Positions 1 to 6,943 of a stretch of 14,841 nucleotides of DNA are shown in pieces. Where the stretch lies: contig DATKRK010000003.1 of assembly GCA_035532215.1 (NCBI GenBank), forward strand, positions 1-14,841, written 5' to 3'. Both the position numbers and the translations under genes were made by a program. Under the pieces are notes generated by a model. The model saw nothing but the letters and a program-made list of their open reading frames with translations. It was not told the DNA's origin and did not search any database. This stretch comes from JAICIG01 sp035532215 (GTDB lineage: Bacteria > Planctomycetota > Planctomycetia > Pirellulales > JAICIG01). The number at the start of each line of letters is the position of its first letter. The first letter of the stretch is position 1.

Positions 1-55
1 GCGCCCGTCCCTCCATGTTCCGAGCAAACTGGAGGGACGGGCGCCCTCGCCCGTC
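1..55. repeat. REP-like inverted pair (REPIN-like), left part cut by window edge
   Basis: Bases 1-15 and 30-44 are perfect reverse complements (15 bp) separated by a 14-base spacer. The right copy continues to 55 and contains its own hairpin: GACGGGC (36-42), loop GCCCTC (43-48), GCCCGTC (49-55). The left copy is probably the same unit in reverse orientation, truncated at base 1. Related units occur at 10642-10717, where the stem has a compensatory change, so this is a repeat family and not a chance palindrome. It lies just ahead of, or inside the 5' end of, the DUF4129 gene. No T-tract follows, so it does not look like an intrinsic terminator. Confidence 0.75.
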
Positions 56-82
56 TGCCGCGCTTGCGGTTTACGGCTCGGG

Positions 83-814
83 TTGCTTGCGTGTGCCGCG
101 CTGCTGTTCGGCGGCGGCGCCGGTGCTTCGGTCGCCGCCGCCGAAAGCGATGACGCGGCCGTGGAACAAGGCCGCGAAGCCCTCGGCAGTCAGCGCCGCT
201 TTCCCTGGTACGACGGGAGCAACGACGGCGTGCGCCGGGTGCGGGTGAGCGTGCCGTTGAAGTCGCCCCAAGGCAAGCGGAAGCCCGCCGGCGGCGGCGC
301 TTGGAACTTTTCCTGGCTCGAACTCGCCGCTTGGACCGTCGTGCTGGCGTTGTTCGCGGGGCTGGCCTACTTGCTTATCAGGGCTTACCTCGATCGCGAA
401 GACCACGCGACGAGCATGCCCGCCGCCGCGACGGCCCGCGCGGCGCTCGACGACGCGATGCGCATCGAGGCCTTGCCGTTTCGCGTCCGCAGCGGGCCGC
501 TCGGCTTGTTGGACGAGGCCCGCCGGCACTACGAACAGGGCGACTTTCGCCAGGCGATCGTCTACTTGTTCAGCTACCAACTGGTCGAAATGGACAAGCA
601 GCAAATCATTCGCCTGGCGAAGGGAAAGACGAATCGCCAGTATTTGCGCGAGACGCGGCGCCGGCCCTCGCTCGAATCGCTCGTCGCGCAAACGATGGTG
701 GCCTTCGAAGACGTGTTCTTCGGCGACCACCCGCTCGACCGCACCCGCTTCGAGTCGTGCTGGCTGCGGCTCGGCGAGTTCGACACGCTCGTTGCGCAGC
801 CGGGAGCCGTATGA
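83..814 (+). CDS. DUF4129 domain membrane protein
   Basis: This is a predicted membrane protein of 243 residues from the TTG at 83. The N-terminus (residues 1-20, ending AGASVAAA) looks like a signal peptide and a second hydrophobic helix lies at about 79-101. The C-terminal region at about 140-235 resembles DUF4129: GDFRQAIVYLF, then the conserved T-x-x-x-Y-L-R-E (TNRQYLRE), then VAFEDVFFG. DUF4129 is also found at the end of TgpA-type transglutaminases; its function is unknown, and it often accompanies MoxR/DUF58 genes. The frame is open all the way to base 1, across the REP-like element, so the true start may lie left of the window. TTG 83 is the only usable start inside it. The stop overlaps the next gene's ATG by 4 bases (ATGA), indicating translational coupling. 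Confidence 0.8.
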   Translation: MLACAALLFGGGAGASVAAAESDDAAVEQGREALGSQRRFPWYDGSNDGVRRVRVSVPLKSPQGKRKPAGGGAWNFSWLELAAWTVVLALFAGLAYLLIRAYLDREDHATSMPAAATARAALDDAMRIEALPFRVRSGPLGLLDEARRHYEQGDFRQAIVYLFSYQLVEMDKQQIIRLAKGKTNRQYLRETRRRPSLESLVAQTMVAFEDVFFGDHPLDRTRFESCWLRLGEFDTLVAQPGAV

Positions 815-2076
815 CGATGGGAAGCAGCTTCGGCGAAGCAAGGTTGGAACTCGGAAGTCGGGAGTCGGAATTTCCGACTTCCGACCTCCGACTTCCGACT
901 TGGTGCTACACGGCGGTCGCCATTTCGCTCGCGCTGGCGCTCACCGGTTGCGAGGACGGCATCAACAAAATCTACGGGCAGCGGGGCGGGTTGGGGGCGG
1001 ATAGCGTCAATGGCACGGCGGTGCTGGCGAATATGTTTCAGCAAGCCGGCCATCGCGTTTCGACAACCTCCCGCTTGACGCCGCGGCTGAAGGAGCGGGC
1101 CGAGGTGATCGTCTGGGCGCCCGACGACTTCTCGCCGCCCAAGCCCGCCGTGATCCAATGGTTCGACGAGTGGTGGCTCGACTCGCCCGACCGGCTGTTG
1201 ATCTACATCGGCCGCGACTACGACGCCGCGCCGAAATACTGGCGCAGGGTGCAAGTCGGCGCTCCGGCCGAGCAGTTGCCCGAGATCAAACGTCGCCTGG
1301 CCAAAGACCAAAGCGACTATCTGGCCGAACGCGGCGCCGGCGCGGGCAGCGCCGATTGCGAATGGTTCTCGATCAAGCGGCGCGGCAAACGCCGCAAGGT
1401 CGCCAGTTTGACGGGCGATCCGAAATGGCTGGCTGGCATCAACGCCAAACAGCTCGACATCGAGCTGCGCGGCAAGTGTACGCCGGCCGCCGACGCCCAG
1501 GTGGTGCTGGCCTCGAGCGGAGACTCGATCGTGACGCGCCAGCGGAAACACGCGGGCGAGTTGATCCTGGTCGTCAACGGTTCGTTCCTGCTCAATTTGC
1601 CGCTGGTGAACCACGAACATCGCAAGTTGGCTAGTAAGCTGATCGCCGAGGCGGGCGCCGACCGGCGGGTGTTGTTTCTGGAGAGCGGCGCGGGCGGACC
1701 GTCCGTGCTCGACGAAGATCCGCCCGACGTGCCGCGCAACGGCATGGAGATTTTCGGCGTCAAGCCGTTCAGCGTGATCTTGCTGCACCTGGCGTTCTTG
1801 GGGATGATTTTCTGTGCGGCCCGGTTTCCGATCTTCGGGCGACCGCGCGAACTGGCGCCGCCGCCGCTCTCGGATTTCGGCAGGCACGTCTGGGCGCTGG
1901 GGCAACTGCTTCAACGGACGCAAGACCGCGCCTACGCCCTGGGCCGTTTGCTCTATTACCAACAACACGTTCGCCGCGAGCCGGAGCGCCAGCGTCCGGC
2001 CGCCCCGCCGCCGGAAACGCCGCCGCGGGCCAGTACGAACTCACCTGGGCCGCCGGCGCCGCCCGAACCGTCGTAG
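811..2076 (+). CDS. DUF4350 domain protein with lipoprotein-like signal
   Basis: This 421-residue protein starts at ATG 811, overlapping the previous stop. The body at about 64-300 resembles DUF4350: SVNGTAVLANMFQQAGHRV, followed by an alternation of strands and helices with VIVWAPDDF, LLIYIGRDYD and ILVVNGSFLLN. DUF4350 is an unstudied domain typically found next to MoxR/DUF58 genes. A hydrophobic stretch at 32-46 ends in LTGC with Cys47, a good lipobox, although it sits unusually far from the start. Residues 12-30 before it are encoded by a short palindromic repeat (851-902), suggesting the signal peptide was extended by a repeat. A second membrane helix lies at about 320-338, followed by a cytoplasmic tail rich in Arg and Pro. 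The same frame is open upstream to 301, but that part is a shadow of the DUF4129 gene. Confidence 0.8.
   Translation: MTMGSSFGEARLELGSRESEFPTSDLRLPTWCYTAVAISLALALTGCEDGINKIYGQRGGLGADSVNGTAVLANMFQQAGHRVSTTSRLTPRLKERAEVIVWAPDDFSPPKPAVIQWFDEWWLDSPDRLLIYIGRDYDAAPKYWRRVQVGAPAEQLPEIKRRLAKDQSDYLAERGAGAGSADCEWFSIKRRGKRRKVASLTGDPKWLAGINAKQLDIELRGKCTPAADAQVVLASSGDSIVTRQRKHAGELILVVNGSFLLNLPLVNHEHRKLASKLIAEAGADRRVLFLESGAGGPSVLDEDPPDVPRNGMEIFGVKPFSVILLHLAFLGMIFCAARFPIFGRPRELAPPPLSDFGRHVWALGQLLQRTQDRAYALGRLLYYQQHVRREPERQRPAAPPPETPPRASTNSPGPPAPPEPS
851..902. repeat. Heptamer-based palindromic repeat within the DUF4350 gene
   Basis: The plus strand has TCGGAAG-TCGGGAG-TCGGAA (851-870), then one base, then a reverse-complement block of four 7-base units of the type TTCCGAC (from 872 to about 900). 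The arms at 851-870 and 872-891 pair over 20 positions with two mismatches, one of which could be a G-U pair in RNA. It is read in frame as residues about 14-30 of the DUF4350 protein, between the start codon and the hydrophobic signal core. Confidence 0.75.
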
Positions 2077-2113
2077 CCTTTCGGTCCGTTCTTCCAACTT
2101 TTGCAAAGACGTC

Positions 2114-3214
2114 ATGCCATACGAGAACGAACCGGAACCGAGTTCTTCCGCCGAACCCCAAGACGCGACGCACGCAGCGCCCGATTGGCTGGAGCCGATC
2201 TCTGCGCCTGCGCCGGCGGGCGAGTCCGCTGCGCCGGCGCCGACCGACGGCCAAATTTCGCCCGAAACGGCGACGCAGCGGCTGTTCGGCCGGATCACCG
2301 CCGAGCTGCGCAAGATTTACGTCGGCCAGGACGAATTGGTGCTGGGCACGCTGGTGGCGCTCTTCTCCAGCGGCCATGTGCTGATCGAAAGCGTGCCGGG
2401 GCTGGGCAAAACGCTGCTCGTGCGGGCGCTGGGCCGCGTGCTGGGCTGCAAGTTCGGCCGCATCCAGTTCACGGCCGACCTGATGCCCTCCGACATCACC
2501 GGCTCGCCGTTCTTCGACATGAAGACGCAGGATTTCCGCTTTCGCCCCGGGCCGGTGTTCACGCAGTTGCTGCTGGCCGACGAGATCAACCGCTCGCCGG
2601 CCAAGACGCACGCCGCGCTGTTGGAAATCATGCAGGAGTACCACGTCACCGTCGAGCGCATCAGCCACAAGCTCGAGCGGCCCTTTTTGGTGCTGGCGAC
2701 GCAAAACCCGATCGAGTCGGAGGGCACCTACAACCTGCCCGAGGCGCAGCTCGACCGCTTCATGTTCAAGATCCTGGCCGATTATCCTTCGGCCGAAGAA
2801 GAGGCCGACGTGCTGCGCATGCACCGCGAGGCGATCGACTTCGAAGAGCGGCTGCTCGCCCTGCAAACCGTGACCAGCCCCGAAGAAATACTGGCCGTCA
2901 CCGACGACTGCCGCAAGGTCTACGTCGACGACAAGCTGATCGACTACATCAACATGATCGTCCGGCTGACGCGGCAGTGGCCGCAGTTTCACTTGGGCGC
3001 CTCGCCGCGAGCCGGCATCGCGCTGGTCCACGGCGCGCGCGTCTTGGCGGCCTTCCTGGGACGCGACTACGCCGTGCCCGACGACGTCGTGCAAATCGCC
3101 CTGCCCGCCTTGCGCCACCGCGTGATCCTGACGGCCGAAGCCGAGGTCGAAGGGCGGCGCGTCGACGAATTGCTGGAAGAATTGATCCGCTCGGTCGAGG
3201 TGCCGCGGCTGTGA
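2114..3214 (+). CDS. moxR: MoxR-family AAA+ ATPase
   Basis: This 366-residue MoxR-type AAA+ ATPase starts at ATG 2114. Residues 1-50 are a Pro/Ala/Glu-rich, probably disordered leader. The AAA+ core shows Walker A SVPGLGKT (93-100), Walker B LLLADE (152-157), sensor 1 in LATQNP (Asn198) and the typical MoxR block EGTYNLPEAQLDRF with the arginine at 215. The C-terminal lid contains LGASPRAGIALVHGARVLA. MoxR ATPases are believed to act as chaperones that assemble or activate partners with von Willebrand A-like domains. The partner here would be the DUF58 protein encoded next, whose GTG overlaps this stop (GTGA). The gap to the upstream gene is 37 bases and no strong Shine-Dalgarno is visible. 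The reading frame is open further upstream (to 1814), but that part lies under the DUF4350 gene. Confidence 0.95.
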   Translation: MPYENEPEPSSSAEPQDATHAAPDWLEPISAPAPAGESAAPAPTDGQISPETATQRLFGRITAELRKIYVGQDELVLGTLVALFSSGHVLIESVPGLGKTLLVRALGRVLGCKFGRIQFTADLMPSDITGSPFFDMKTQDFRFRPGPVFTQLLLADEINRSPAKTHAALLEIMQEYHVTVERISHKLERPFLVLATQNPIESEGTYNLPEAQLDRFMFKILADYPSAEEEADVLRMHREAIDFEERLLALQTVTSPEEILAVTDDCRKVYVDDKLIDYINMIVRLTRQWPQFHLGASPRAGIALVHGARVLAAFLGRDYAVPDDVVQIALPALRHRVILTAEAEVEGRRVDELLEELIRSVEVPRL

Positions 3215-4791
3215 GTCCCCTCGCGTTCATGCTGCAAGCGGCCGTCGCCGCGCTGATGCTCCTGGGGGTTCGCTCCTTGTACCAGCGGCGAGCCCAGCAG
3301 CGCGCTTTCTTCTGGCTCGCCGGCCCGTTGCTGTTGATTTTGGCGGCCGGCGTTTTGTCGCGATTGTTGATCGAGTTGCTGGCCGCGGCCGAAGGCATCT
3401 CGGCGTTCCTGCTCCACGCGGCGCTGTTTCTTGCCGTGTTGGCGATCGTCGGGCGATTCTGGCGCATCTATCCTCATCGCCCGCTCGTTTTTCTGGCGGC
3501 GGGACCGGCCTTGTTCTCGCTGGGCTTGCTGGCGCCGAAACTGGCGAGTTCGCCCGCGATGACGACCTCTCTATTCGTGCTCGACGGCGCGGCGGTCTTG
3601 ATTGCGGTCGCCGATCTGCTGACTTTGCCGCGGCGGGCGGCCTTCATCGTCGACCGCGAGGCGGGCCGCGTGGCGTCGTTGCGACAGCCGCACTCGGTGA
3701 ACCTGATCGTCGCCAACCAGTCGTCTCGCGCGTTTTTCGTCTGGGCTCGCGACGGCGCGCCCGAGGAACTCCATCCGCAGCCGGCGGAGTTTCGCTTCCG
3801 GCTGGCCGGCCGCAGCCGCGCGACCTTCACGTACCAGGTCCGCAGCGCTCGCCGCGGCGCCTTTCAACTTTCGAAAATCCACTTGCGGGCTCGCAGCCGC
3901 CTGGGATTTTGGCAGCGGTTGTTGGACTACGACGTGTCGTCGCTGATCCACGTTTATCCGGACATGAAGCAACTTTCGGAATACGCCCTGCTGGCCCGCA
4001 CCAACCGGCTCAACCTGCTGGGCGTGCGGCGCACGCGGCGGATCGGTCAGAACAACGAATTCGAGCGATTGCGCGACTACACGCCCGACGACAACTACAA
4101 GCACATCGACTGGCGCAGCACCGCGCGGCGCCGCAAGCTGACGGTCAAGGATTTCCAGACGAATCAGAGTCAACGGCTGATCTTTCTCTTGGATTGCGGC
4201 CGCATGATGACCAACCTGGCGGGCGAACTGAGCCTGCTCGATCATTCGCTCAATGCCATGCTGATGCTCAGCTACGTGGCTTTGTCGCACGGCGATTCGG
4301 TCGGGCTGTTGTGCTTTTCCGACGAGGTCCACGGCTTCGTGCCGCCGGCGAGCGGGCTGCGCCAGATGAATCGGCTGTTGCACGCTTCGTTCGACCGTTT
4401 TCCGCGGTTGGTCGAATCGCGCTACGACCAGGCGTTTTTGTATCTGGCGTCGCACTGCCGCAAGCGGTCGCTGGTGATTTTGATTAGCAACCTGATCGAC
4501 GAGGTCAACGCCAACCAGGTCGGGCAGTATTTGCAGTCGTTCGTCGGCAAACACTTGCCGCTGGGCGTTTTGCTGCGAGACCGGCGGTTGTTCGAGGCGG
4601 CCGACGTCGCCAACCCCGACGAGGAAGCCTTGTATCGAGCGGCCGCGGCGGCCGATATCTTAACTTGGAGGCAGCAGGTGCTGGCCGACTTGGAGGCCAA
4701 AGGCGTGTTGTCGCTCGACGTGTTCCCCGAGGGCCTGACCGCCCCGCTCATCAATAGTTACTTGGAAATCAAGGCCAGGCACTTGCTGTGA
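3211..4791 (+). CDS. DUF58 domain membrane protein
   Basis: This 526-residue protein starts at GTG 3211, overlapping the moxR stop by 4 bases; ATG 3229 is an alternative. The N-terminal third is hydrophobic with about four or five membrane helices (roughly 8-20, 33-52, 64-84, 90-108, 120-138), more than the usual two. The DUF58 signature follows: FERLRDYTPDDNYKHIDW (284-301), then RRRKLTVKDF. After it comes a von Willebrand A-like domain starting at LIFLLDCGRMM (Asp328). The metal site is the DCGRM variant and not DxSxS, so it may not bind metal in the standard way; from memory similar variants occur in other DUF58 proteins. It probably acts at the inner membrane with the upstream MoxR ATPase. 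Substrate and process are unknown. Confidence 0.93.
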   Translation: MSPLAFMLQAAVAALMLLGVRSLYQRRAQQRAFFWLAGPLLLILAAGVLSRLLIELLAAAEGISAFLLHAALFLAVLAIVGRFWRIYPHRPLVFLAAGPALFSLGLLAPKLASSPAMTTSLFVLDGAAVLIAVADLLTLPRRAAFIVDREAGRVASLRQPHSVNLIVANQSSRAFFVWARDGAPEELHPQPAEFRFRLAGRSRATFTYQVRSARRGAFQLSKIHLRARSRLGFWQRLLDYDVSSLIHVYPDMKQLSEYALLARTNRLNLLGVRRTRRIGQNNEFERLRDYTPDDNYKHIDWRSTARRRKLTVKDFQTNQSQRLIFLLDCGRMMTNLAGELSLLDHSLNAMLMLSYVALSHGDSVGLLCFSDEVHGFVPPASGLRQMNRLLHASFDRFPRLVESRYDQAFLYLASHCRKRSLVILISNLIDEVNANQVGQYLQSFVGKHLPLGVLLRDRRLFEAADVANPDEEALYRAAAAADILTWRQQVLADLEAKGVLSLDVFPEGLTAPLINSYLEIKARHLL

Positions 4792-4839
4792 GCCGCCCGG
4801 CCGAGCCGTTTTTCGTCAGCGCAATGGTTGCAGGTGCAC

Positions 4840-5706
4840 ATGGTCGCCACGTTTGACTACATCGAAGGGGTGATTTCGACGTTCCAGAAAGCGGCGGAGG
4901 CGAACGAAGACACGCCGACGCGCGAAGGCAACGTCGTCGTTCTTTCTGCAGAAGTCGCCGACGACGTGATGATTACCGCCGACTTGCACGGCCACCGCAA
5001 GAACTTCAATTCGATCAAGAAAATCGCCGATCTCGCGCGTCATCCGCGCCGGCACTTGATCTTGCAAGAGGTTTGCCACGGCGGCCCCACCTATTCGTCG
5101 AACGGCGGTTGCATGTCGCACGGCATGCTGGAGGACGTGGCCCGCTTGAAGGCCGCGTTTCCCGACCGCGTCCACTTCTTGTTGAGCAACCATGAACTGG
5201 CCGAGTTGACCGACTATCCGATCCTCAAGGCCAAGAAGATGCTGAACCTGATGTTCCGCCTCGGCCTGCAGGAGATGTACGGTCCGGCGACGGAAAAAGT
5301 GCGCGAGGCGTACACGGCGTTCATTCGCAGTTGCCCGCTGGCCGTCCGCCTGCCCGGCGGAGTGCTCGTCTGCCATACCTTGCCCGAACGTTGCGACAGC
5401 CGCGGCTTCGATCGCGACATTTTCGAGCGCCCGCTGGAAGCCCCGGAGTTGCTCGAACATGGCGACGTGTTCAACCTGCTTTGGGGCCGCGACTATCGGG
5501 CCGAAAACGCCAAAGCTTTCGCCAAGCAGGCGGGGGCCAGCGTCTTGATTCACGGCCACGAGCCGTGTCCCGAGGGCTTCAACGTGCCGAACGACGTGCA
5601 GATCATTCTCGATTGTTGCGGGCAGCCCGCCTGCTACTTGATCGTGCCGACGGACCGCGAGTACAGCCACGCCGATTTGGTCGGGCGCATTCAGCGCCTG
5701 CCATGA
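4840..5706 (+). CDS. Calcineurin-like metallophosphoesterase
   Basis: This 288-residue protein is numbered from ATG 4840; TTG 4828 and GTG 4834 are in-frame alternatives. Metallophosphoesterase motifs appear in order: ITADLHGH (Asp48, His50), FLLSNHE (116-119, the GNHE block), LVCHTLPER and LIHGHEPCPEGF (the GHxx block). The second motif, normally GDxxDRG, appears to be LQEVCHGG (75-82), without either aspartate, so metal binding at the second site must differ. A Cys-containing stretch (YSSNGGCMSHG) follows it. The fold is that of bacterial PPP-type phosphatases and related nucleotidases, but the substrate cannot be read from the sequence. It begins 48 bases after the DUF58 gene and could be the last gene of that transcript or a separate unit. 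Confidence 0.8.
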   Translation: MVATFDYIEGVISTFQKAAEANEDTPTREGNVVVLSAEVADDVMITADLHGHRKNFNSIKKIADLARHPRRHLILQEVCHGGPTYSSNGGCMSHGMLEDVARLKAAFPDRVHFLLSNHELAELTDYPILKAKKMLNLMFRLGLQEMYGPATEKVREAYTAFIRSCPLAVRLPGGVLVCHTLPERCDSRGFDRDIFERPLEAPELLEHGDVFNLLWGRDYRAENAKAFAKQAGASVLIHGHEPCPEGFNVPNDVQIILDCCGQPACYLIVPTDREYSHADLVGRIQRLP

Positions 5707-5727
5707 ACGACTTCGAAACCAGCGAAC

Positions 5728-5811
5728 GAAAAAGGGGACATTCTGCTTTTTCCGGAATGCAGACATCTCCCTTTTCGGCCTCTCTTGAAAAAGCAGAATG
5801 TCCCCTTTTTC
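5728..5811. repeat. MITE/REPIN-like element with perfect 25-bp inverted arms
   Basis: Bases 5728-5752 and 5787-5811 are perfect reverse complements (25 bp), separated by 34 bases. The arm core is AAAAAGGGGACATTCTGC followed by a T run. The spacer contains a partly similar segment (GACATCTCCCTTTTC, about 5763-5776), perhaps a decayed third copy. Motifs of the type GGGGACATTCT or GGGGACAGATT next to A/T runs are, from memory, typical of short repeats mobilised by single-strand Y1 (IS200/REP-type) transposases. No transposase is in the window. The element fills most of the 117-base gap between the phosphoesterase and the small membrane protein. Confidence 0.8.
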
Positions 5812-5823
5812 CCGACCCCTGCC

Positions 5824-6099
5824 ATGAACGAGCCTGACGCCAGCGGACGGGGCCGCGCCGAGCCGCCGAGCGGACGCTTTCAGTTCGGCATGCGCGGCCT
5901 GATGGCCACGATGCTCTTGCTCTGCGTGCCATTCGCCATTTGGGGCGGGTTGTTGAGAGCGGGCAAGCCGGCTCAGGGCAACGCTCGGATGTACGTTTTC
6001 GTGCTGCTGAGCGTGGCGGCGCCAATGGGCGTGATGATCTTGATCAGCCTGGCGCTTTCGGCCTCTCGCGCCTATCGCCGGCTACGCCGCCGGCGATAG
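5824..6099 (+). CDS. Small two-helix membrane protein, planctomycete type
   Basis: This 91-residue protein starts at ATG 5824. After a polar leader it has RFQFGMRGLMATMLLLCVPFA (18-38), resembling the 'RFSLRTLL' leader and helix common in planctomycete proteins of unknown function. A second hydrophobic helix lies at about 57-79 (VFVLLSVAAPMGVMILISLALS). The C-terminus is highly basic (SRAYRRLRRRR) and probably cytoplasmic. Its last codons form one arm of a hairpin (6072-6099). No catalytic motif is visible. The earlier in-frame start (TTG 5785) lies inside the inverted-repeat element and is less likely. Confidence 0.65.
   Translation: MNEPDASGRGRAEPPSGRFQFGMRGLMATMLLLCVPFAIWGGLLRAGKPAQGNARMYVFVLLSVAAPMGVMILISLALSASRAYRRLRRRR
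6072..6099. terminator. Hairpin between convergent genes, possible bidirectional terminator
   Basis: CTATCGCCGG (6072-6081) and CCGGCGATAG (6090-6099) form a perfect 10-bp stem with an 8-base loop. The right arm ends exactly on the TAG stop of the small membrane protein, 13 bases from the stop of the convergent minus-strand gene. There is no T-run on either side, so it is not a canonical intrinsic terminator, but its placement between convergent genes suggests a role in ending transcripts. Confidence 0.4.
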
Positions 6100-6112
6100 C
6101 CTCCGAGTTCGC

Positions 6113-6862
6113 TCACGTGGCCAGCGGCGGCGGCGAATGGACGAACTCGCGATAAGCTTCTGCCGCGAGTTCCTCGTCGCGCTCGCTGGGCAAGTATCGG
6201 CCGCGAACGCGAGTGCGGAGAATCACCCCTTTTTCCAACGATTCGACGAGCACCCGGTGCGTCAATTCCAGCCGGCCCGCCTCGGAAATGGCCAACCGAT
6301 CGCCGTGCGAATCGCCCGGAAATGCCAGTTCCACATAGCTCAAGCCGGTTTGCGGCCAGCGAAACAGCCAGCAAAGCGGGCCCGCTGGCGAATCGAGAGC
6401 CCACGGCTCGGCGACAGTCGGCTCCAGCGTCTCGAACTCGCCCGACTTGGCGTCGACGAGGCGTCGCGCCTCGCCCGCGGGCAGCCGAGTGACGGTCGAA
6501 AGCGAGGGGCGACTGTCGAGCAGGTTTGTCTGCACGGAAAGTTGCAGATCGATGGAGACTCCGAGAGCGCCTGCCTCTGCGGCTCGCCAATAAACTTGCA
6601 CGCGCATCGGGCGATGCGCGGTTTGTGCATAAGTGGCGATCAGATCGGCGCCGCGCTGATATCCGTCGGCCAGACTCTCGGCGGCCGCCTCGTTTGCGTC
6701 GAGAGCGACGCCCAGGATTTCATGATCGGCCAGCGCCTGCGCGCGCCAGCGAAGGTTGAACAACCCTCGTTCGGGCTGTTTCAGATCGACTTCGCCGCAA
6801 ACGAGCGGCGACTGCAAACTTGCCGACGCCTCACTCAGCCGCCAGGTCGGATGTTCCTTCAT
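6113..6862 (-). CDS. Unrecognised 249-residue protein
   Basis: I do not recognise this protein. From ATG 6862 it has 249 residues, beginning MKEHPTWRLSEASASL, with no membrane helix or signal peptide from this start and no obvious catalytic motif. It is Arg/Glu/Ala rich with alternating strand-like stretches (MRVQVYWRAAEAG, GVSIDLQLSVQTNLL, GLSYVELAFPG, GRLELTHRVLVESL), suggesting a mostly beta protein. The frame stays open to TTG 6928, which would add the hydrophobic GFRFLLAFAVLLS and thus a possible signal peptide. That TTG lies inside the stem-loop of an intrinsic terminator on this strand, so I prefer ATG 6862; a TTG just after the terminator, which would retain part of the hydrophobic stretch, remains possible. 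The gene is convergent with the small membrane protein. Confidence 0.65.
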   Translation of the reverse strand: MKEHPTWRLSEASASLQSPLVCGEVDLKQPERGLFNLRWRAQALADHEILGVALDANEAAAESLADGYQRGADLIATYAQTAHRPMRVQVYWRAAEAGALGVSIDLQLSVQTNLLDSRPSLSTVTRLPAGEARRLVDAKSGEFETLEPTVAEPWALDSPAGPLCWLFRWPQTGLSYVELAFPGDSHGDRLAISEAGRLELTHRVLVESLEKGVILRTRVRGRYLPSERDEELAAEAYREFVHSPPPLAT

Positions 6863-6904
6863 CGAGAGCAACACTGCGAAAGCCAACAAGAAACGAAAGC
6901 CAAT

Positions 6905-6943
6905 AAAAAAACCCCGCCGCTCACGCAAGGCGAGACGGCGGGG
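6905..6943 (-). terminator. Intrinsic terminator on the minus strand
   Basis: On the minus strand, CCCCGCCG (from 6943 down to 6936) pairs with CGGCGGGG (6919 down to 6912). The stem is extended by CTC/GAG with a single bulged base, and is followed directly by seven T residues (6911-6905). This is a textbook rho-independent terminator for transcription running leftwards. It lies about 117 bases beyond the stop of the small minus-strand frame at 7061-7210 and 42 bases upstream of the ATG at 6862. It therefore separates these two minus-strand genes. Confidence 0.85.

Noticed and set aside
301..810. In-frame extension upstream of the DUF4350 gene
   Set aside because: The extension is an Arg-rich shadow of the DUF4129 gene. 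The ATGA overlap at 811 gives a natural start.
71..841. Long minus-strand frame of 256 codons opposite the DUF4129 gene
   Set aside because: It mirrors a gene with recognisable motifs. The translation is Arg/Ala/Glu/Gln/His-rich with no motif, as expected for antisense shadows in GC-rich DNA.
1769..3118. Minus-strand frame of 449 codons opposite moxR
   Set aside because: The plus strand carries an unmistakable AAA+ ATPase. The antisense translation has no family motif and a skewed composition.
2101..3210. Long in-frame extension upstream of the DUF58 start
   Set aside because: It overlaps the whole moxR gene in another frame and is Arg/Ala-rich. The DUF58 protein starts naturally at GTG 3211.
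4824..4839. ATG at 4824 as start of the phosphoesterase
   Set aside because: It is in a different frame; the in-frame options are TTG 4828, GTG 4834 and ATG 4840.
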